A stretch of DNA of 64,000 nucleotides from an uncultured Synechococcaceae cyanobacterium (GCA_902536065.1 CACAVZ010000001.1:1-64000); one strand, 5' to 3'; counted from the stretch's first letter, positions 11,728-22,174 are shown. Numbers and translations are program-made. Notes: generated by a model not told the origin, from the sequence alone.

Positions 11728-12591
11728 TTAAGAGGATCTGTTTATTTTAGACTTTGCCAATAAAACATCTTTTTGAATCTGATCATTTTGTAAAAGAATT
11801 TCTGTTGAGAGTTGTAATTTTTCTCCCCATAACTGCTCTTTTCTATACTCATAGCTAACATAATTTGGATCTTTTGTTAAAGCTTTTTTTGCTAATTGGA
11901 GCGCTAATTTACTATCTTTTATTCTTAAACATGATGCAAGTCCTAGTAAAGGTTCAGCATTGTTTTGAATTGAGATAGCTTTTTCAAAAAATCTTATGGA
12001 TCGATTTACGTCGCTTTTTTCAAAATATGCTAAAGCTTGATTATTAATTGCTTGCCAGAAATCAGGTTTAATCTTTGCAGATTTATCAAATAACTTGATG
12101 GCTTCTGTGTAATTTTTTTCCATTAATGAAATATTTCCTAATTGAAAAATAGCTCTATAATTATTTGGTTCTATTTTTAATCCAGTTTCTAAAGCAGTCT
12201 TTGCATTTTTTATTTGTAAAATTTTTAAATAAACATTACTTTTGGCAAAGTATATTTCACTAATATTTGAATTAAGTTTTTCTGCTTTATAAAGTGTGAT
12301 TAATGCTTGTTTATATAATTTGTTAGCTATCTCTGCTTCAGCTAAAATCAACCATAGTTTTTCATCTGTTTTATTTATTTTTACTGCTAATTTTGCTAGA
12401 TTAAGAGCCTGTTCGTATTGTCCAAAATATAAAAGTTGATAAGCATTTTTGCCAATAGATAAACTTTCCTTTTGTAAATTTTTATTTGATGGAAAGTAAT
12501 AATAGGGTACTAATGACTTAACTTGTTTTACTTGTAAAAAGTAAAAACTAATTAAAGAGATATAAATAATTTTTTTTAAAAACTTTTTCAT
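11728..12591 (-). CDS. TPR-repeat protein with N-terminal signal/TM segment
   Basis: Repeated TPR-like units (LEPNNYRAIFQLGNISLMEKNYTEAIKLFDKSAKIKP). Confidence 0.85.
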   Translation of the reverse strand: MKKFLKKIIYISLISFYFLQVKQVKSLVPYYYFPSNKNLQKESLSIGKNAYQLLYFGQYEQALNLAKLAVKINKTDEKLWLILAEAEIANKLYKQALITLYKAEKLNSNISEIYFAKSNVYLKILQIKNAKTALETGLKIEPNNYRAIFQLGNISLMEKNYTEAIKLFDKSAKIKPDFWQAINNQALAYFEKSDVNRSIRFFEKAISIQNNAEPLLGLASCLRIKDSKLALQLAKKALTKDPNYVSYEYRKEQLWGEKLQLSTEILLQNDQIQKDVLLAKSKINRSS

Positions 12592-13547
12592 ATATTTACT
12601 GATTGATTACTTAAATTTGCTTTTATGTTTCTTCTCCACATCCAGGGTTTAATTCGTTTTAAAGTGGTTCCTTTAAGATTTTCTTGCCAAGTTTTATCAT
12701 CCCAGCTTAATGAATCAATATTGAGATTTTTAATCCATTCTTTTGGAGTATTTTCAAAAGTATTGTTCAAGGGTACTGATTTATTCCAAGGGCATATGTC
12801 TTGACAAATATCACATCCTGCAACCCATCCGTTTAAATTTCTTTCTATTTTTTTGGGAATATTTTTTTCTCTATTTTCTATAGTGTGATATGCAATGCAT
12901 AAGTCTGATTTTATTACAAATGGTTCTACTATTGCCTCTGTGGGGCAATGATTGATACATTCATCACATTTTCCGCAAAGTGATTGATGAGGTTTATCTG
13001 CTACAAGATCTTCTGTAAGTATTAGAAAACCTAAAGTAAACCAAGAACCATTTTTCTTGTTAATTAAATTACTATTTTTTCCTATCCAACCAAGACCTGA
13101 TTCTTCAGCCCATGCTTTTTCTAAGAGTGGAGATGTGTCAACGCATATTTTCCATTTGCAATTTGGAATTTCTAGGTTAATCCATTTCCCAATATTTTTT
13201 AATTTTTGGTGAATTACTTTATGGTAGTCTTCTCCTTGACTAAATTTCCCAACTTTGAAAAATTTGTTTTTATTAGTGTTTTGTGAGCTTATGTAGGAAA
13301 ATCCAACACTTAAAACACTTTTTGCACCTTCAAGAAGTGAGTTTATGTCTTTCCTTCTTTCTGCTTCCATCCATTTCATCTCACCATGATAGTTATTTGA
13401 TAACCATCTCTCTAATGCGTAGGTTCTTAATTTTAAGCGTGAACCACCTGGTATTGAAGCAATTCCAGAAATTGTAAAACCTTCATTTAATGCTCTTTCT
13501 TTTAATTTTTTACTTATTTCTTTTTTATCTTGAATGCTTTTAATCAT
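12588..13547 (-). CDS. queG: Epoxyqueuosine reductase
   Basis: Two ferredoxin-like clusters CGKCDECINHCPTEAI and CDICQDICPWN; B12-dependent QueG family. Confidence 0.93.
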   Translation of the reverse strand: MIKSIQDKKEISKKLKERALNEGFTISGIASIPGGSRLKLRTYALERWLSNNYHGEMKWMEAERRKDINSLLEGAKSVLSVGFSYISSQNTNKNKFFKVGKFSQGEDYHKVIHQKLKNIGKWINLEIPNCKWKICVDTSPLLEKAWAEESGLGWIGKNSNLINKKNGSWFTLGFLILTEDLVADKPHQSLCGKCDECINHCPTEAIVEPFVIKSDLCIAYHTIENREKNIPKKIERNLNGWVAGCDICQDICPWNKSVPLNNTFENTPKEWIKNLNIDSLSWDDKTWQENLKGTTLKRIKPWMWRRNIKANLSNQSVNI

Positions 13548-13693
13548 TTCTGTATTATGTCTTAATTTTATTAGAAAAGTTATTTTTTGTTGAAGAAACT
13601 AATAAGTAATTTAAACTTATTAAAAAAAATATTTCTTAACTTAGTAAAAACAGTTAAATTGTTAGTAAAGTTAATTTAATTAGAAAAGTTATT

Positions 13694-14428
13694 TTGGTTG
13701 ATTCTAATCAAAATCAAGATTCCAACCTAGGATCAAGGCTTCAACAAGATCTCAAAAATGATCTTATTGCTGGCTTGTTGGTTGTAATACCTTTAGCCAC
13801 AACTATCTGGTTGTCATCATTAGTTAGTAAATTTGTTTTAACTTTAGTTACCTCTGTTCCTAAACAATTAAATCCGTTTATTAACCTAAATCCTTTATTG
13901 CAAGATTTAATTAATCTTACTTTGGGTTTAACTGTTCCTTTATTAGCTATTTTGCTTATAGGCTTGATGGCTAGAAATTTTGTAGGAAGATGGTTATTAG
14001 AATTTGGAGAAGGTACTTTATCAAAAATACCAGTAGCGGGTGGTGTTTATAAAACTCTTAAACAATTACTCGAAACTTTTTTAAGTAACAAATCTAACCG
14101 ATTTAGAAGAGTGGTTTTAGTTGAATATCCACGGGAGGGGCTTTATAGCGTAGGATTTGTAACAGGTGATGTTGGTCCTTCTCTTCAGCCAGAACTAGAT
14201 CAAAAGTTGCTAAGTGTTTTTATACCAACAGCACCAAATCCTACTACTGGTTGGTACACTCTGGTGCCTGAAGTCTCGGTTAAGGATTTGGATATTTCCG
14301 TCGAAGATGCATTTAGAACAATAATCTCTGCTGGAATAGTTAATCCTGATGAGAAAAATAATACTACAAATCCAACATTCTCAAAATTATTTTCTCAATT
14401 ACGTGCTTCCACTAATACTTCTTCTTAA
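13694..14428 (+). CDS. DUF502-family membrane protein
   Basis: TTG start. Two hydrophobic segments, GEGTLSKIPVAGGVYKTLKQL, VFIPTAPNPTTGWYTLVP. Confidence 0.88.
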   Translation: MVDSNQNQDSNLGSRLQQDLKNDLIAGLLVVIPLATTIWLSSLVSKFVLTLVTSVPKQLNPFINLNPLLQDLINLTLGLTVPLLAILLIGLMARNFVGRWLLEFGEGTLSKIPVAGGVYKTLKQLLETFLSNKSNRFRRVVLVEYPREGLYSVGFVTGDVGPSLQPELDQKLLSVFIPTAPNPTTGWYTLVPEVSVKDLDISVEDAFRTIISAGIVNPDEKNNTTNPTFSKLFSQLRASTNTSS

Positions 14429-15061
14429 TTGATGCATAATTGTAGATCTCTATCTAGAGAATTATCTTTAATTTCTCTTGGTCTTATAAAAGATAAGGGT
14501 GATTTTAAATTTAATAAATTTCAGATAGAAGAGATTGTTGAATCTGCTTTGGATTCCTTAATAAACCATTGCAGAGATGAATTAGATAATTGCGAATCAG
14601 AGTTAGAAAATGCATCACAAAAAATATTGGATAGTGAATTACAAGAAGGTGTTGTTTCTTCTTTTGCAAATGTTAGAGAGAATTTAAAAAAATCTGTAGA
14701 AAAAATTGAAAATGTAATGAATACACTTTCAGTAACTTTAGACTTTCCAAAATTAATAGTTTCTAGTGGACAAATTGATATTAGAGAAGATGTGAATCAG
14801 AGAATTAGTAATATTATTAATAACCTTTCAGTTATTGATAATGATATTGATAAAGTAATGGATGGCTGGAGATTAAAAAGGTTACCAAGAATTGACCGAG
14901 ATATTTTACGTTTAGCTTATGTCGATATTAACTATCTGAGTACACCTTTTGCTGTTGCTTGTGATGAGGCGGTAAATTTAGCTAATAAATATAGTGATAT
15001 TCAAGGTAGAAAATTTATTAATGGAGTTTTAAGAAGATTGCAAACAGTAAATTTGCAATAA
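14429..15061 (+). CDS. nusB: Transcription antitermination factor NusB
   Basis: RLPRIDRDILRLAYVDI, NEAVNLANKYS-like motif (DEAVNLANKYSDIQGRKFINGVLRRL). ATG at 14432 is an alternative start. Confidence 0.9.
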   Translation: MMHNCRSLSRELSLISLGLIKDKGDFKFNKFQIEEIVESALDSLINHCRDELDNCESELENASQKILDSELQEGVVSSFANVRENLKKSVEKIENVMNTLSVTLDFPKLIVSSGQIDIREDVNQRISNIINNLSVIDNDIDKVMDGWRLKRLPRIDRDILRLAYVDINYLSTPFAVACDEAVNLANKYSDIQGRKFINGVLRRLQTVNLQ

Positions 15062-15119
15062 TTATTTGATATAAATAAATAGTATTTTAAAATTAACTAA
15101 TTATGAATTATAAATATTA

Positions 15120-16349
15120 ATGACAAATACTGATTCTGATAATTCTAAAGAGTGGGCTGCACAAGCTTATGCACTTTTAAAAAAACGACAGGAAGAGCAG
15201 AAAAAAGAAATTCTGAAACAGGAAGAGCAGAAAAAAGAAATTCTGAAACAGGAAGAGCAGAAAAAAGCTTTGATTGATAGTTCTAGTAAAGAAACTATTC
15301 TTGGAAAGTCTAAAACTGCTGCTGAACCTGAGTTAGGAGAATTTGATGATAACTTTACTTGGTCGGCTATGGTATTAGCTGCTCAAGGGAAAAAAATAAA
15401 TCAAATATCTATAGACGAAATTGATTGGTTAACTAAATTAAGAAGAGGATTAGAAGAAACAAGAAAAGGTTTTGTTACTGAATTATTGGATAAATTGGGT
15501 GATGATCCTCTTACGCCAGAATCTCTTGATGATTTAGAGACCTTATTAATAAGAGCTGATGTCGGAATTGATTCAACTGATAAAGTTATAGGTTCTCTTA
15601 GAAAAAAATTAAATGAAGAAGTTGTCGGGGGAGAAGCAGGAATAAAATTCTTAAAAAAGGAATTAAAATTAATTATTGATAAACCCATAAAAAATTCAGG
15701 TGTAGATATTTTAGTGCCTCAAAAAGGTAAGTTAAATGTTTGGTTACTAGTGGGAGTTAATGGCGTAGGTAAAACTACTACATTAGGAAAATTAGCATAT
15801 TTGTCATCAAGAAGTAATTACAAAACTTTGATAGCCGCTGCTGATACTTTTCGTGCAGCAGCAGTAGAGCAATTAAAAGTATGGGGTGAGCGGAGTAATG
15901 TTGATGTCATATCTAATCAATCAAAAAATGCTGATCCAGCTGCTGTAGTTTTTGATGCAATCAATTCTGCAAAAAAACGAAATATTGACTTATTACTTGT
16001 CGATACTGCAGGTAGATTGCAAACAAAAAATAATTTAATGGATGAATTAGCAAAAATAAAAAAAATTGTCGATAAAAAGGTACCAGAGGCAATTGTCGAA
16101 TCATTATTAGTTTTAGATGCGAGTCAAGGTCAAAATGGATTAAAGCAAGCAAAAAGTTTTGCAAAATCAGCAAAATTAAGTGGAGCAATTATTACTAAAT
16201 TAGATGGTACCTCTAGAGGAGGTGTATCTTTAGCTGTTTCTGAAGAAGTTAATTTGCCTATTAGATTTATCGGAGCTGGAGAAGGTATAAAAGATTTGAG
16301 GCCTTTTAATAGCTTTGAATTTGTGGAGGCTATGCTTGCAGATAAATAA
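15120..16349 (+). CDS. ftsY: Signal recognition particle receptor FtsY
   Basis: SRP GTPase motifs GVNGVGKTTTLGKLA, AADTFRAAAVEQL, LLVDTAGR, ITKLDGTSRGG. Confidence 0.96.
   Translation: MTNTDSDNSKEWAAQAYALLKKRQEEQKKEILKQEEQKKEILKQEEQKKALIDSSSKETILGKSKTAAEPELGEFDDNFTWSAMVLAAQGKKINQISIDEIDWLTKLRRGLEETRKGFVTELLDKLGDDPLTPESLDDLETLLIRADVGIDSTDKVIGSLRKKLNEEVVGGEAGIKFLKKELKLIIDKPIKNSGVDILVPQKGKLNVWLLVGVNGVGKTTTLGKLAYLSSRSNYKTLIAAADTFRAAAVEQLKVWGERSNVDVISNQSKNADPAAVVFDAINSAKKRNIDLLLVDTAGRLQTKNNLMDELAKIKKIVDKKVPEAIVESLLVLDASQGQNGLKQAKSFAKSAKLSGAIITKLDGTSRGGVSLAVSEEVNLPIRFIGAGEGIKDLRPFNSFEFVEAMLADK
15189..15267 (+). repeat. In-frame 30-bp tandem repeat in ftsY, two full copies plus a 19-bp partial
   Basis: Unit caggaagagcagaaaaaagaaattctgaaa at 15189-15218 and 15219-15248, partial at 15249-15267; encodes QEEQKKEILK. 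Confidence 0.95.
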
Positions 16350-16416
16350 ATATTTAATTAATTTTTTTTAAAAATTAAAATTTAATGTTAAAACATATTT
16401 ATCTATAAAACTTGTT

Positions 16417-17760
16417 GTGAGAGATAATCAAAAAGAAAAATTATTTTCAAGTAGATTTATTGAAAAATATTTAGATAATGAATCTAAAGTATCTTTAAAA
16501 GATAAACATAAATTTACTGAAATTGCATCATCTTTATCATATTATTTAAAAACTTTTTCAAACATTAATAGATTTTTAGATTATGTATGCCTAATTTTTA
16601 AACATATTTTTAAAGAAAAAATAATTTTAATTATTCCCTTAAATCATAAAGGAGAAATATGGCACGAGAATATAAAAATTTCCGATAATAATCAATTTTT
16701 AAACATTCAAGAAGAAATTAATATTTTTTTAAACCAGTTTGATTTTTCTAAAAATTTTAAAAAAAAGGAAATTATAACTTTTGAAAATTCTCTAAAAAAT
16801 CATTTTAAAGATTTTAAAATCGAAACAGAACGAATATCATCTAGAAGTAAATGTAGAGGATTTATTTATATTTTTTGCAAAAATTTATCTGGAGAATCAA
16901 CGATTGATAATTCTAATTTTAATTTTATTCAAAATTGTCTCTCAATTGGTTTAGAAAATTATTGCTTAATAGAAATCAAGAAAAGTCATGAGAAGATAGA
17001 TAGGGAAATTTCTATTGGAGCTGAAATACAATCTCAATTACTTCCAGATTATTGTCCAATCATTTACGGTGTAGATCTGGCAGCTCATTGTAGACCTGCT
17101 TTGCAGTTAGGAGGCGATTATTATGATTTTATGTGTTTAAAGACGAATATCTCAGACAAAAGAAAAGAAAAGTCTAGGTGGGCATTAGTTATTGGTGATG
17201 TAATGGGTAAAGGTATTCCAGCCGGTCTTATAATGACTATGTTAAGAGGGATGTTAAGAGCGGAGGTCCTTACAGGTTTACCTCCAGATAGAATTTTGCA
17301 TGATCTGAATCAATTAGCCATTAATGACCTAGATCAATCTCATAGATTTATGACATTGTTTTATTCGGATTATGATCCTAGAACGAGAAAGTTAAGATTT
17401 GCGAACGCTGCTCATAATCCTCCTTTACTTTGGAAAAACTTGGATCAAAAAATTATCAAATTAGATGCAGATGGTTTTGTACTTGGAATACAAAAAGATG
17501 CTGAATATAAATGTGGTGAAATTAAGCTTGATGAAAATGATTTAGTGCTATATTACACCGATGGAGTAATTGATACTTCTAATTCTTCAGGTGAAAGATT
17601 TGAAGAGACAAGATTGATTAAAATATTAACAAAATTATGTAGGCAATCTTATACATCTCAAGAAATTTTAAATAAAATATTTAAAAAATTAGATGACTTT
17701 ACTGGACAAAATAGACATTTGGAAGATGATGCATCTATGGTTGTTTTCCAATTGAAATAG
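16417..17760 (+). CDS. RsbU-type PP2C serine phosphatase with N-terminal sensor-like region
   Basis: EIQSQLLPDYCPIIYGVDLAAHCRPALQLGGDYYDF, VIGDVMGKGIPAGLIMTMLRG, YYTDGVIDTSN. GTG start. Confidence 0.92.
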   Translation: MRDNQKEKLFSSRFIEKYLDNESKVSLKDKHKFTEIASSLSYYLKTFSNINRFLDYVCLIFKHIFKEKIILIIPLNHKGEIWHENIKISDNNQFLNIQEEINIFLNQFDFSKNFKKKEIITFENSLKNHFKDFKIETERISSRSKCRGFIYIFCKNLSGESTIDNSNFNFIQNCLSIGLENYCLIEIKKSHEKIDREISIGAEIQSQLLPDYCPIIYGVDLAAHCRPALQLGGDYYDFMCLKTNISDKRKEKSRWALVIGDVMGKGIPAGLIMTMLRGMLRAEVLTGLPPDRILHDLNQLAINDLDQSHRFMTLFYSDYDPRTRKLRFANAAHNPPLLWKNLDQKIIKLDADGFVLGIQKDAEYKCGEIKLDENDLVLYYTDGVIDTSNSSGERFEETRLIKILTKLCRQSYTSQEILNKIFKKLDDFTGQNRHLEDDASMVVFQLK

Positions 17761-17822
17761 ATATTTTTTGTCACTTATATAAAAAAATGCTTTATTAGAG
17801 ATATCAAAAGTTATTAATTGAT

Positions 17823-19202
17823 ATGGCAAAAGTTTGGAGTAAAAGATTTGATAATACTCTTAACCCTTTCATTGAAAAGTTTAATGCTTCAATTGTTTTT
17901 GATAAAAAGCTAATTTTAGAAGATTTAGATTGCTCGATTGCTCATGCAAAAATGCTTGGCAAAACTCAAGTTTTATCCTCTGCTGAAACTTTGCAGATTG
18001 TTAATGGTCTAGAGACAATAAAAGTTGAGTTTTTGGAAGGAAATTTTTCTCCCAGTCCTCCTTCTGAAGATATTCACTATTGTGTTGAAGAAAAACTCAT
18101 AAGTTTAATTGGTGAAACTGGAAAAAAATTACATACAGGTAGAAGTAGAAATGATCAAGTTGGTACAGACATAAGATTATGGCTTAGGAAAGAGATAGAT
18201 AATCTTGAAATTTTAATAACCGATTTGCAAAAATCTTTTTTTTATCTTGCTAAATCTAATATTTATACTTTAATTCCTGGATATACACATATGCAAAGAG
18301 CCCAGCCATTGTCTTTAGCTCATCATTTATTGGCTTATTTAGAAATGTTTCAAAGAGATCGTGAAAGGCTTAAAGAAGTAAGATCAAGAGTCAATATTTC
18401 GCCATTGGGAGCAGCAGCCTTAGCTGGTACAAAAATAACAATCGACAGGAACTTTACAGCTACAGAATTAGGTTTTGAAAAGATTTATAAAAATAGTATT
18501 GATGCGGTAAGTGATAGAGATTTTTGCATAGAGTTTGTTTCTGCATCTGCTTTGATAATGTCTCATTTGAGCAAAATTTCAGAGGAAATAATTTTGTGGG
18601 TTACTGACGAATTTTCTTTTGCAAAATTAACAGATAAATGTGCTACTGGCAGTAGCTTAATGCCGCAGAAAAAAAATCCAGACGTCCCAGAATTGATAAG
18701 AGGTAAAACGGGAAGAGTGTATGGACATCTTCAGGCTTTGTTGACTATGGTTAAAGGGGTACCACTTGCATATAATAAAGATTTTCAAGAGGATAAAGAA
18801 CCAATATTTGATACTGTAGAGACTATATCTTCTTGTATTAAAGCTATGACTGTTTTGATAAATGAGGGCATAGAATTTAATTTTAAGAATTTATCTGATT
18901 CTGTAGAAAATGATTTTTCCAATGCTACTGATTTGGCAGATTATTTAGTTGGAAAAAATGTTCCATTTAGAACTGCTTATCAAGTCGTGGGTGAAATCGT
19001 TAAATATTGCCTGGAGAGAAAAATGTTATTTAAAAATCTTAGAATTGATGAATTTAAAAAATTTCATCCCGAATTCCAAGATGATGTTTTTGAAGCTCTT
19101 GTACCCTTTAATGTTGTCAGATCTAGAACTAGTGAGGGTGGAACAGGTTTTGAAGAAGTTGAAAAAGAGGTAAAAAATTGGCAAAAAAAATTGTTACTCT
19201 GA
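17823..19202 (+). CDS. argH: Argininosuccinate lyase
   Basis: Fumarase-superfamily signature [42 protein letters not shown]. Confidence 0.97.
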   Translation: MAKVWSKRFDNTLNPFIEKFNASIVFDKKLILEDLDCSIAHAKMLGKTQVLSSAETLQIVNGLETIKVEFLEGNFSPSPPSEDIHYCVEEKLISLIGETGKKLHTGRSRNDQVGTDIRLWLRKEIDNLEILITDLQKSFFYLAKSNIYTLIPGYTHMQRAQPLSLAHHLLAYLEMFQRDRERLKEVRSRVNISPLGAAALAGTKITIDRNFTATELGFEKIYKNSIDAVSDRDFCIEFVSASALIMSHLSKISEEIILWVTDEFSFAKLTDKCATGSSLMPQKKNPDVPELIRGKTGRVYGHLQALLTMVKGVPLAYNKDFQEDKEPIFDTVETISSCIKAMTVLINEGIEFNFKNLSDSVENDFSNATDLADYLVGKNVPFRTAYQVVGEIVKYCLERKMLFKNLRIDEFKKFHPEFQDDVFEALVPFNVVRSRTSEGGTGFEEVEKEVKNWQKKLLL

Positions 19203-19263
19203 ATCTCAATCTTTTTTCGTCAACATGGGTATGCTTTGAAGTAGAATAGATATGTAAAGTTTT

Positions 19264-19288
19264 AAAATTACTTTTTTTGTAATTTTTT
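19264..19288 (+). promoter_or_regulatory. Leader hairpin with T-tract between argH and the RRM gene
   Basis: AAAATTAC-TTTTTTT-GTAATTTT perfect 8-bp inverted repeat followed by T residues, 5' of the GTG start at 19319. Confidence 0.45.
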
Positions 19289-19318
19289 ATTAGTTAATTT
19301 TTCTTTGTTGAGTTAAAA

Positions 19319-19861
19319 GTGAGTATTTTTGTTGGCAATTTGCCTTTCCGTGCAGAGCGTGAAGATGTTTTACAGTTGTTCTCTCCATTTGGTGAAGTTT
19401 TAAATTGTTCTCTCCCTCTTGAAAGAGATACAGGAAGAAAAAGAGGATTTGCATTCGTTGAAATGGCAGACGAAACAATAGAGTCAACAGCTATTGATGG
19501 TTTGCAAGGTACAGAGCTGATGGGCAGGCCATTAAGAATTAATAAGGCAGAGCCAAGAGGTTCGGGAGGATCTCGTAGAGGCGGGAGAGGTGGTAATAAT
19601 GGCGGCTATGGTGGCGGTGGCTACGGTGGAGGAAATAATGGCGGCTACGGTGGCGGTGGCTACGGTGGAGGAAATAATGGTGGCTACGGTGGTGGTAATT
19701 CTGACTCTAATTCTTCTTACACTAGTAAATCCTCTGGTGCAGAAGGTTGGGAAGATAGAAGTTTTGGAAGTTCTTCTGAAAATTCTGAATATGAAAGTGG
19801 CAGAAGTAGGAGAAAAAGAAGTGTTTCTAATGAGAGCAATTCTTCAGGTGATAACAATTAG
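19319..19861 (+). CDS. Glycine-rich RRM RNA-binding protein
   Basis: RNP2 SIFVGNLPF and RNP1 KRGFAFVEM; Gly-rich tail with GGYGGG repeats. GTG start. Confidence 0.93.
   Translation: MSIFVGNLPFRAEREDVLQLFSPFGEVLNCSLPLERDTGRKRGFAFVEMADETIESTAIDGLQGTELMGRPLRINKAEPRGSGGSRRGGRGGNNGGYGGGGYGGGNNGGYGGGGYGGGNNGGYGGGNSDSNSSYTSKSSGAEGWEDRSFGSSSENSEYESGRSRRKRSVSNESNSSGDNN
19601..19699 (+). repeat. 39-bp tandem repeat encoding GGYGGGGYGGGNN, two full copies plus a partial
   Basis: Copies at 19601-19639 and 19640-19678, partial at 19679-19699, near-identical. Confidence 0.93.
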
Positions 19862-20862
19862 TAACCCATTTCTTGAAGCCTAGTAGTTAACTTAAGAAGA
19901 TAAGCAATATCTAATTCCTTTTTTATAGATTTAATTGAAATTTGATTTCTCCAAATCCTCGCTTTTGGAATTCCTTCGACTAGATTTATCAGATGTTTAC
20001 AAATGTCCCAAGATTTTCCGCCATTAGTCAAATGTTTTTCAATGTATGGAACTAAAGAGATGATAATTTCTGAAGCAGATTTAGTTTTTCTATTGATGCC
20101 ATAAATTTGTTGATCAATTTCAGACCATCGTAAGGGATGTTTATATGCTGAACGTCCAATCATGACTCCATCAAAATCATTTAAGGCTTTTAACGATTCT
20201 GCGATATTTGTAAACCCCCCATTTATTTCTATTAATAATTCTGGATTAAATTCTTTCAATTTTTTTACTACATCGTACTTAAGTGGTGGTATTGTTCTGT
20301 TTTGTTTTGGATTAAGACCTTTTAATATGGCTCTCCTTGCATGCACTGTAAATCTGTCTGCACCTGCATTTGCGATGATTCTCACGAAGTTATTCAATTT
20401 AACGAAACTATCATCATTGTCTACACCGATTCTGTGTTTGATCGTAACCGGTAAATTGCAATTATTTTTTAAGGATTCTATACATGTTGCTACTTTTTCA
20501 GGGTTCTTCATAAGTGAAGCGCCAAAATTTCCAGAGCAGACTCTTGGACTCGGACAACCAACATTAAAGTTTATTTCGTCATAACCCCAATCCTGTGCCA
20601 TTTGGGCTGCTTCTTTAAGTATTTTAGGATTATCTCCACCAAACTGAATCGATACCGGGTGTTCTTCATCATTAAAATCTAAAAAATTTTCTTTTTTATT
20701 CGTATAAACTAAACTCTGGGCCACAATCATTTCCGTATACAATAGAGCTCTAGAGCTGATTTTTCTCATTATCATCCTGAAGTGTTTATCAGTGCAATCC
20801 ATCATTGGAGCAATACTTAATTTATGAATATTTTTAATAGAATCAGGATGTATGGAACTCAT
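19858..20862 (-). CDS. dusA: tRNA-dihydrouridine synthase A
   Basis: LSIAPMMDCTDKHFRMIMR, NFNVGCPSPRVCSGNFGASLM, VTIKHRIGVD, FTVHARRAIL. Confidence 0.94.
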   Translation of the reverse strand: MSSIHPDSIKNIHKLSIAPMMDCTDKHFRMIMRKISSRALLYTEMIVAQSLVYTNKKENFLDFNDEEHPVSIQFGGDNPKILKEAAQMAQDWGYDEINFNVGCPSPRVCSGNFGASLMKNPEKVATCIESLKNNCNLPVTIKHRIGVDNDDSFVKLNNFVRIIANAGADRFTVHARRAILKGLNPKQNRTIPPLKYDVVKKLKEFNPELLIEINGGFTNIAESLKALNDFDGVMIGRSAYKHPLRWSEIDQQIYGINRKTKSASEIIISLVPYIEKHLTNGGKSWDICKHLINLVEGIPKARIWRNQISIKSIKKELDIAYLLKLTTRLQEMGY

Positions 20863-20884
20863 TACTTTTTATGTGAGTAAATAT

Positions 20885-21379
20885 ATGAATCAATATTTAT
20901 CAAGAAGAACTTTTATTCTAATTCCTACTATGTCAATACTAAAAACATTTTTTAAGCCTATGCAAGTTTTAGCTTCTTCGATTGCTTCTAAAGAGGAGTG
21001 GAATTTATCAAAAGAAGAATGGAAATCCAGGCTAAGTCCAGAATCTTATTATATTTTGAGGGAGGAAGGCACTGAAAGAGCTTTCAGTAGCGAATTAAAT
21101 AATGAAAAAAGAAAAGGGGTTTTTCACTGTGCAGGATGTGATTTGCCGCTTTTTTCTTCAGAGAAAAAGTTTGATAGTGGCACTGGATGGCCAAGTTTTT
21201 GGGATCCAATTCAAGGATCAGTTGCAACAAAAGTTGATTTTAAGTTGATTGTTCCAAGAACCGAATATCACTGCTCTAGATGCGGAGGTCACCAAGGACA
21301 TGTTTTTAATGATGGGCCACTTCCTACAGGCAAAAGATACTGCAACAATGGATTAGCATTAAGGTTTGTTCCTGACTAA
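20885..21379 (+). CDS. msrB: Peptide methionine-R-sulfoxide reductase
   Basis: FHCAGCDLPLFSSEKKFDSGTGWPSFWDPI, HCSRCGGHQGHVFNDGP, RYCNNGLALRF. ATG at 20885 avoids overlap with dusA at the listed 20852 start. Confidence 0.94.
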   Translation: MNQYLSRRTFILIPTMSILKTFFKPMQVLASSIASKEEWNLSKEEWKSRLSPESYYILREEGTERAFSSELNNEKRKGVFHCAGCDLPLFSSEKKFDSGTGWPSFWDPIQGSVATKVDFKLIVPRTEYHCSRCGGHQGHVFNDGPLPTGKRYCNNGLALRFVPD

Positions 21380-21386
21380 ATATTTG

Positions 21387-21400
21387 TGCGGCCTTCCGCA
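21387..21400. terminator. Short GC-rich hairpin between msrB and grpE
   Basis: TGCGG-CCTT-CCGCA perfect 5-bp stem, GC-rich in an AT-rich gap; no strong T-tract follows. Confidence 0.4.
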
Positions 21401-21454
21401 ACTTGTTTTGTGCATCACTTTATTGGAAAATAGTTTTATTAAATTTTTAGAAAA

Positions 21455-22174
21455 ATGATTGAAAATCAATCAGACAATATTGATATTAAAGAAAATGATG
21501 TTTCTAATCAGGATAATGCCCCTGAGGATACTTCATCTGCTGAAGATAAAATAATCGAAAATGATAAATTGTCTTCTCAAAAAATAGAAGAAATAAACAC
21601 CGAAGAATTAAAAAATACTATTTCAAATAATGACGCAAGGTTAGAACAATTAGAAAAAGAGCACGAAACATTAAAAAATCAATATGTAAGGATTTCAGCA
21701 GATTTTGATAATTTTAGAAAAAGGCAGTCTAGGGATCAGGATGATTTAAAAGTTCAGCTTGTCTCTAAAACTTTAACTGCAATACTCCCAATTGTTGATA
21801 ATTTTGAAAGAGCAAGACAACAACTAAAACCAGAAAGTGAAGAAGCTCAAGCCCTTCATAGAAGTTATCAAGGATTGTATAAGCAATTGGTAGAAGTTTT
21901 AAAACAACAGGGAGTATCGCCAATGAGAGTTGTTGGTCAGCAATTTGATCCAAATTTGCATGAAGCTGTATTAAGAGAGCCCAGTGAAGAGTTTGAAGAG
22001 GATTTTATTATTGAAGAATTACAGCGAGGATATCATTTAGAGGGAAAGGTTTTGAGACATGCATTGGTTAAGGTCTCTATGGGACCTGGTAAACAAAATT
22101 CACAAGAGGAAGTAGAAAAGGATACAGTTGAAGAGAGTATTGATTCAGAGGAAAATACTTCTGAAGATGTATAA
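21455..22174 (+). CDS. grpE: Nucleotide exchange factor GrpE
   Basis: [36 protein letters not shown]; directly upstream of dnaJ. Confidence 0.95.
   Translation: MIENQSDNIDIKENDVSNQDNAPEDTSSAEDKIIENDKLSSQKIEEINTEELKNTISNNDARLEQLEKEHETLKNQYVRISADFDNFRKRQSRDQDDLKVQLVSKTLTAILPIVDNFERARQQLKPESEEAQALHRSYQGLYKQLVEVLKQQGVSPMRVVGQQFDPNLHEAVLREPSEEFEEDFIIEELQRGYHLEGKVLRHALVKVSMGPGKQNSQEEVEKDTVEESIDSEENTSEDV

Noticed and set aside
15189-15267. ftsY 30-bp repeats as a possible CRISPR
   Set aside because: Contiguous, in-frame, no spacers; coding tandem repeat.
19590-19883. 97-aa ORF in another frame of the RRM gene
   Set aside because: Shadow frame of the glycine-codon repeat; Met/Ala/Val-rich low complexity with no domain.
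20162-20584. 140-aa plus-strand ORF inside dusA
   Set aside because: Antisense to conserved dusA motifs; no domain or independent start context.
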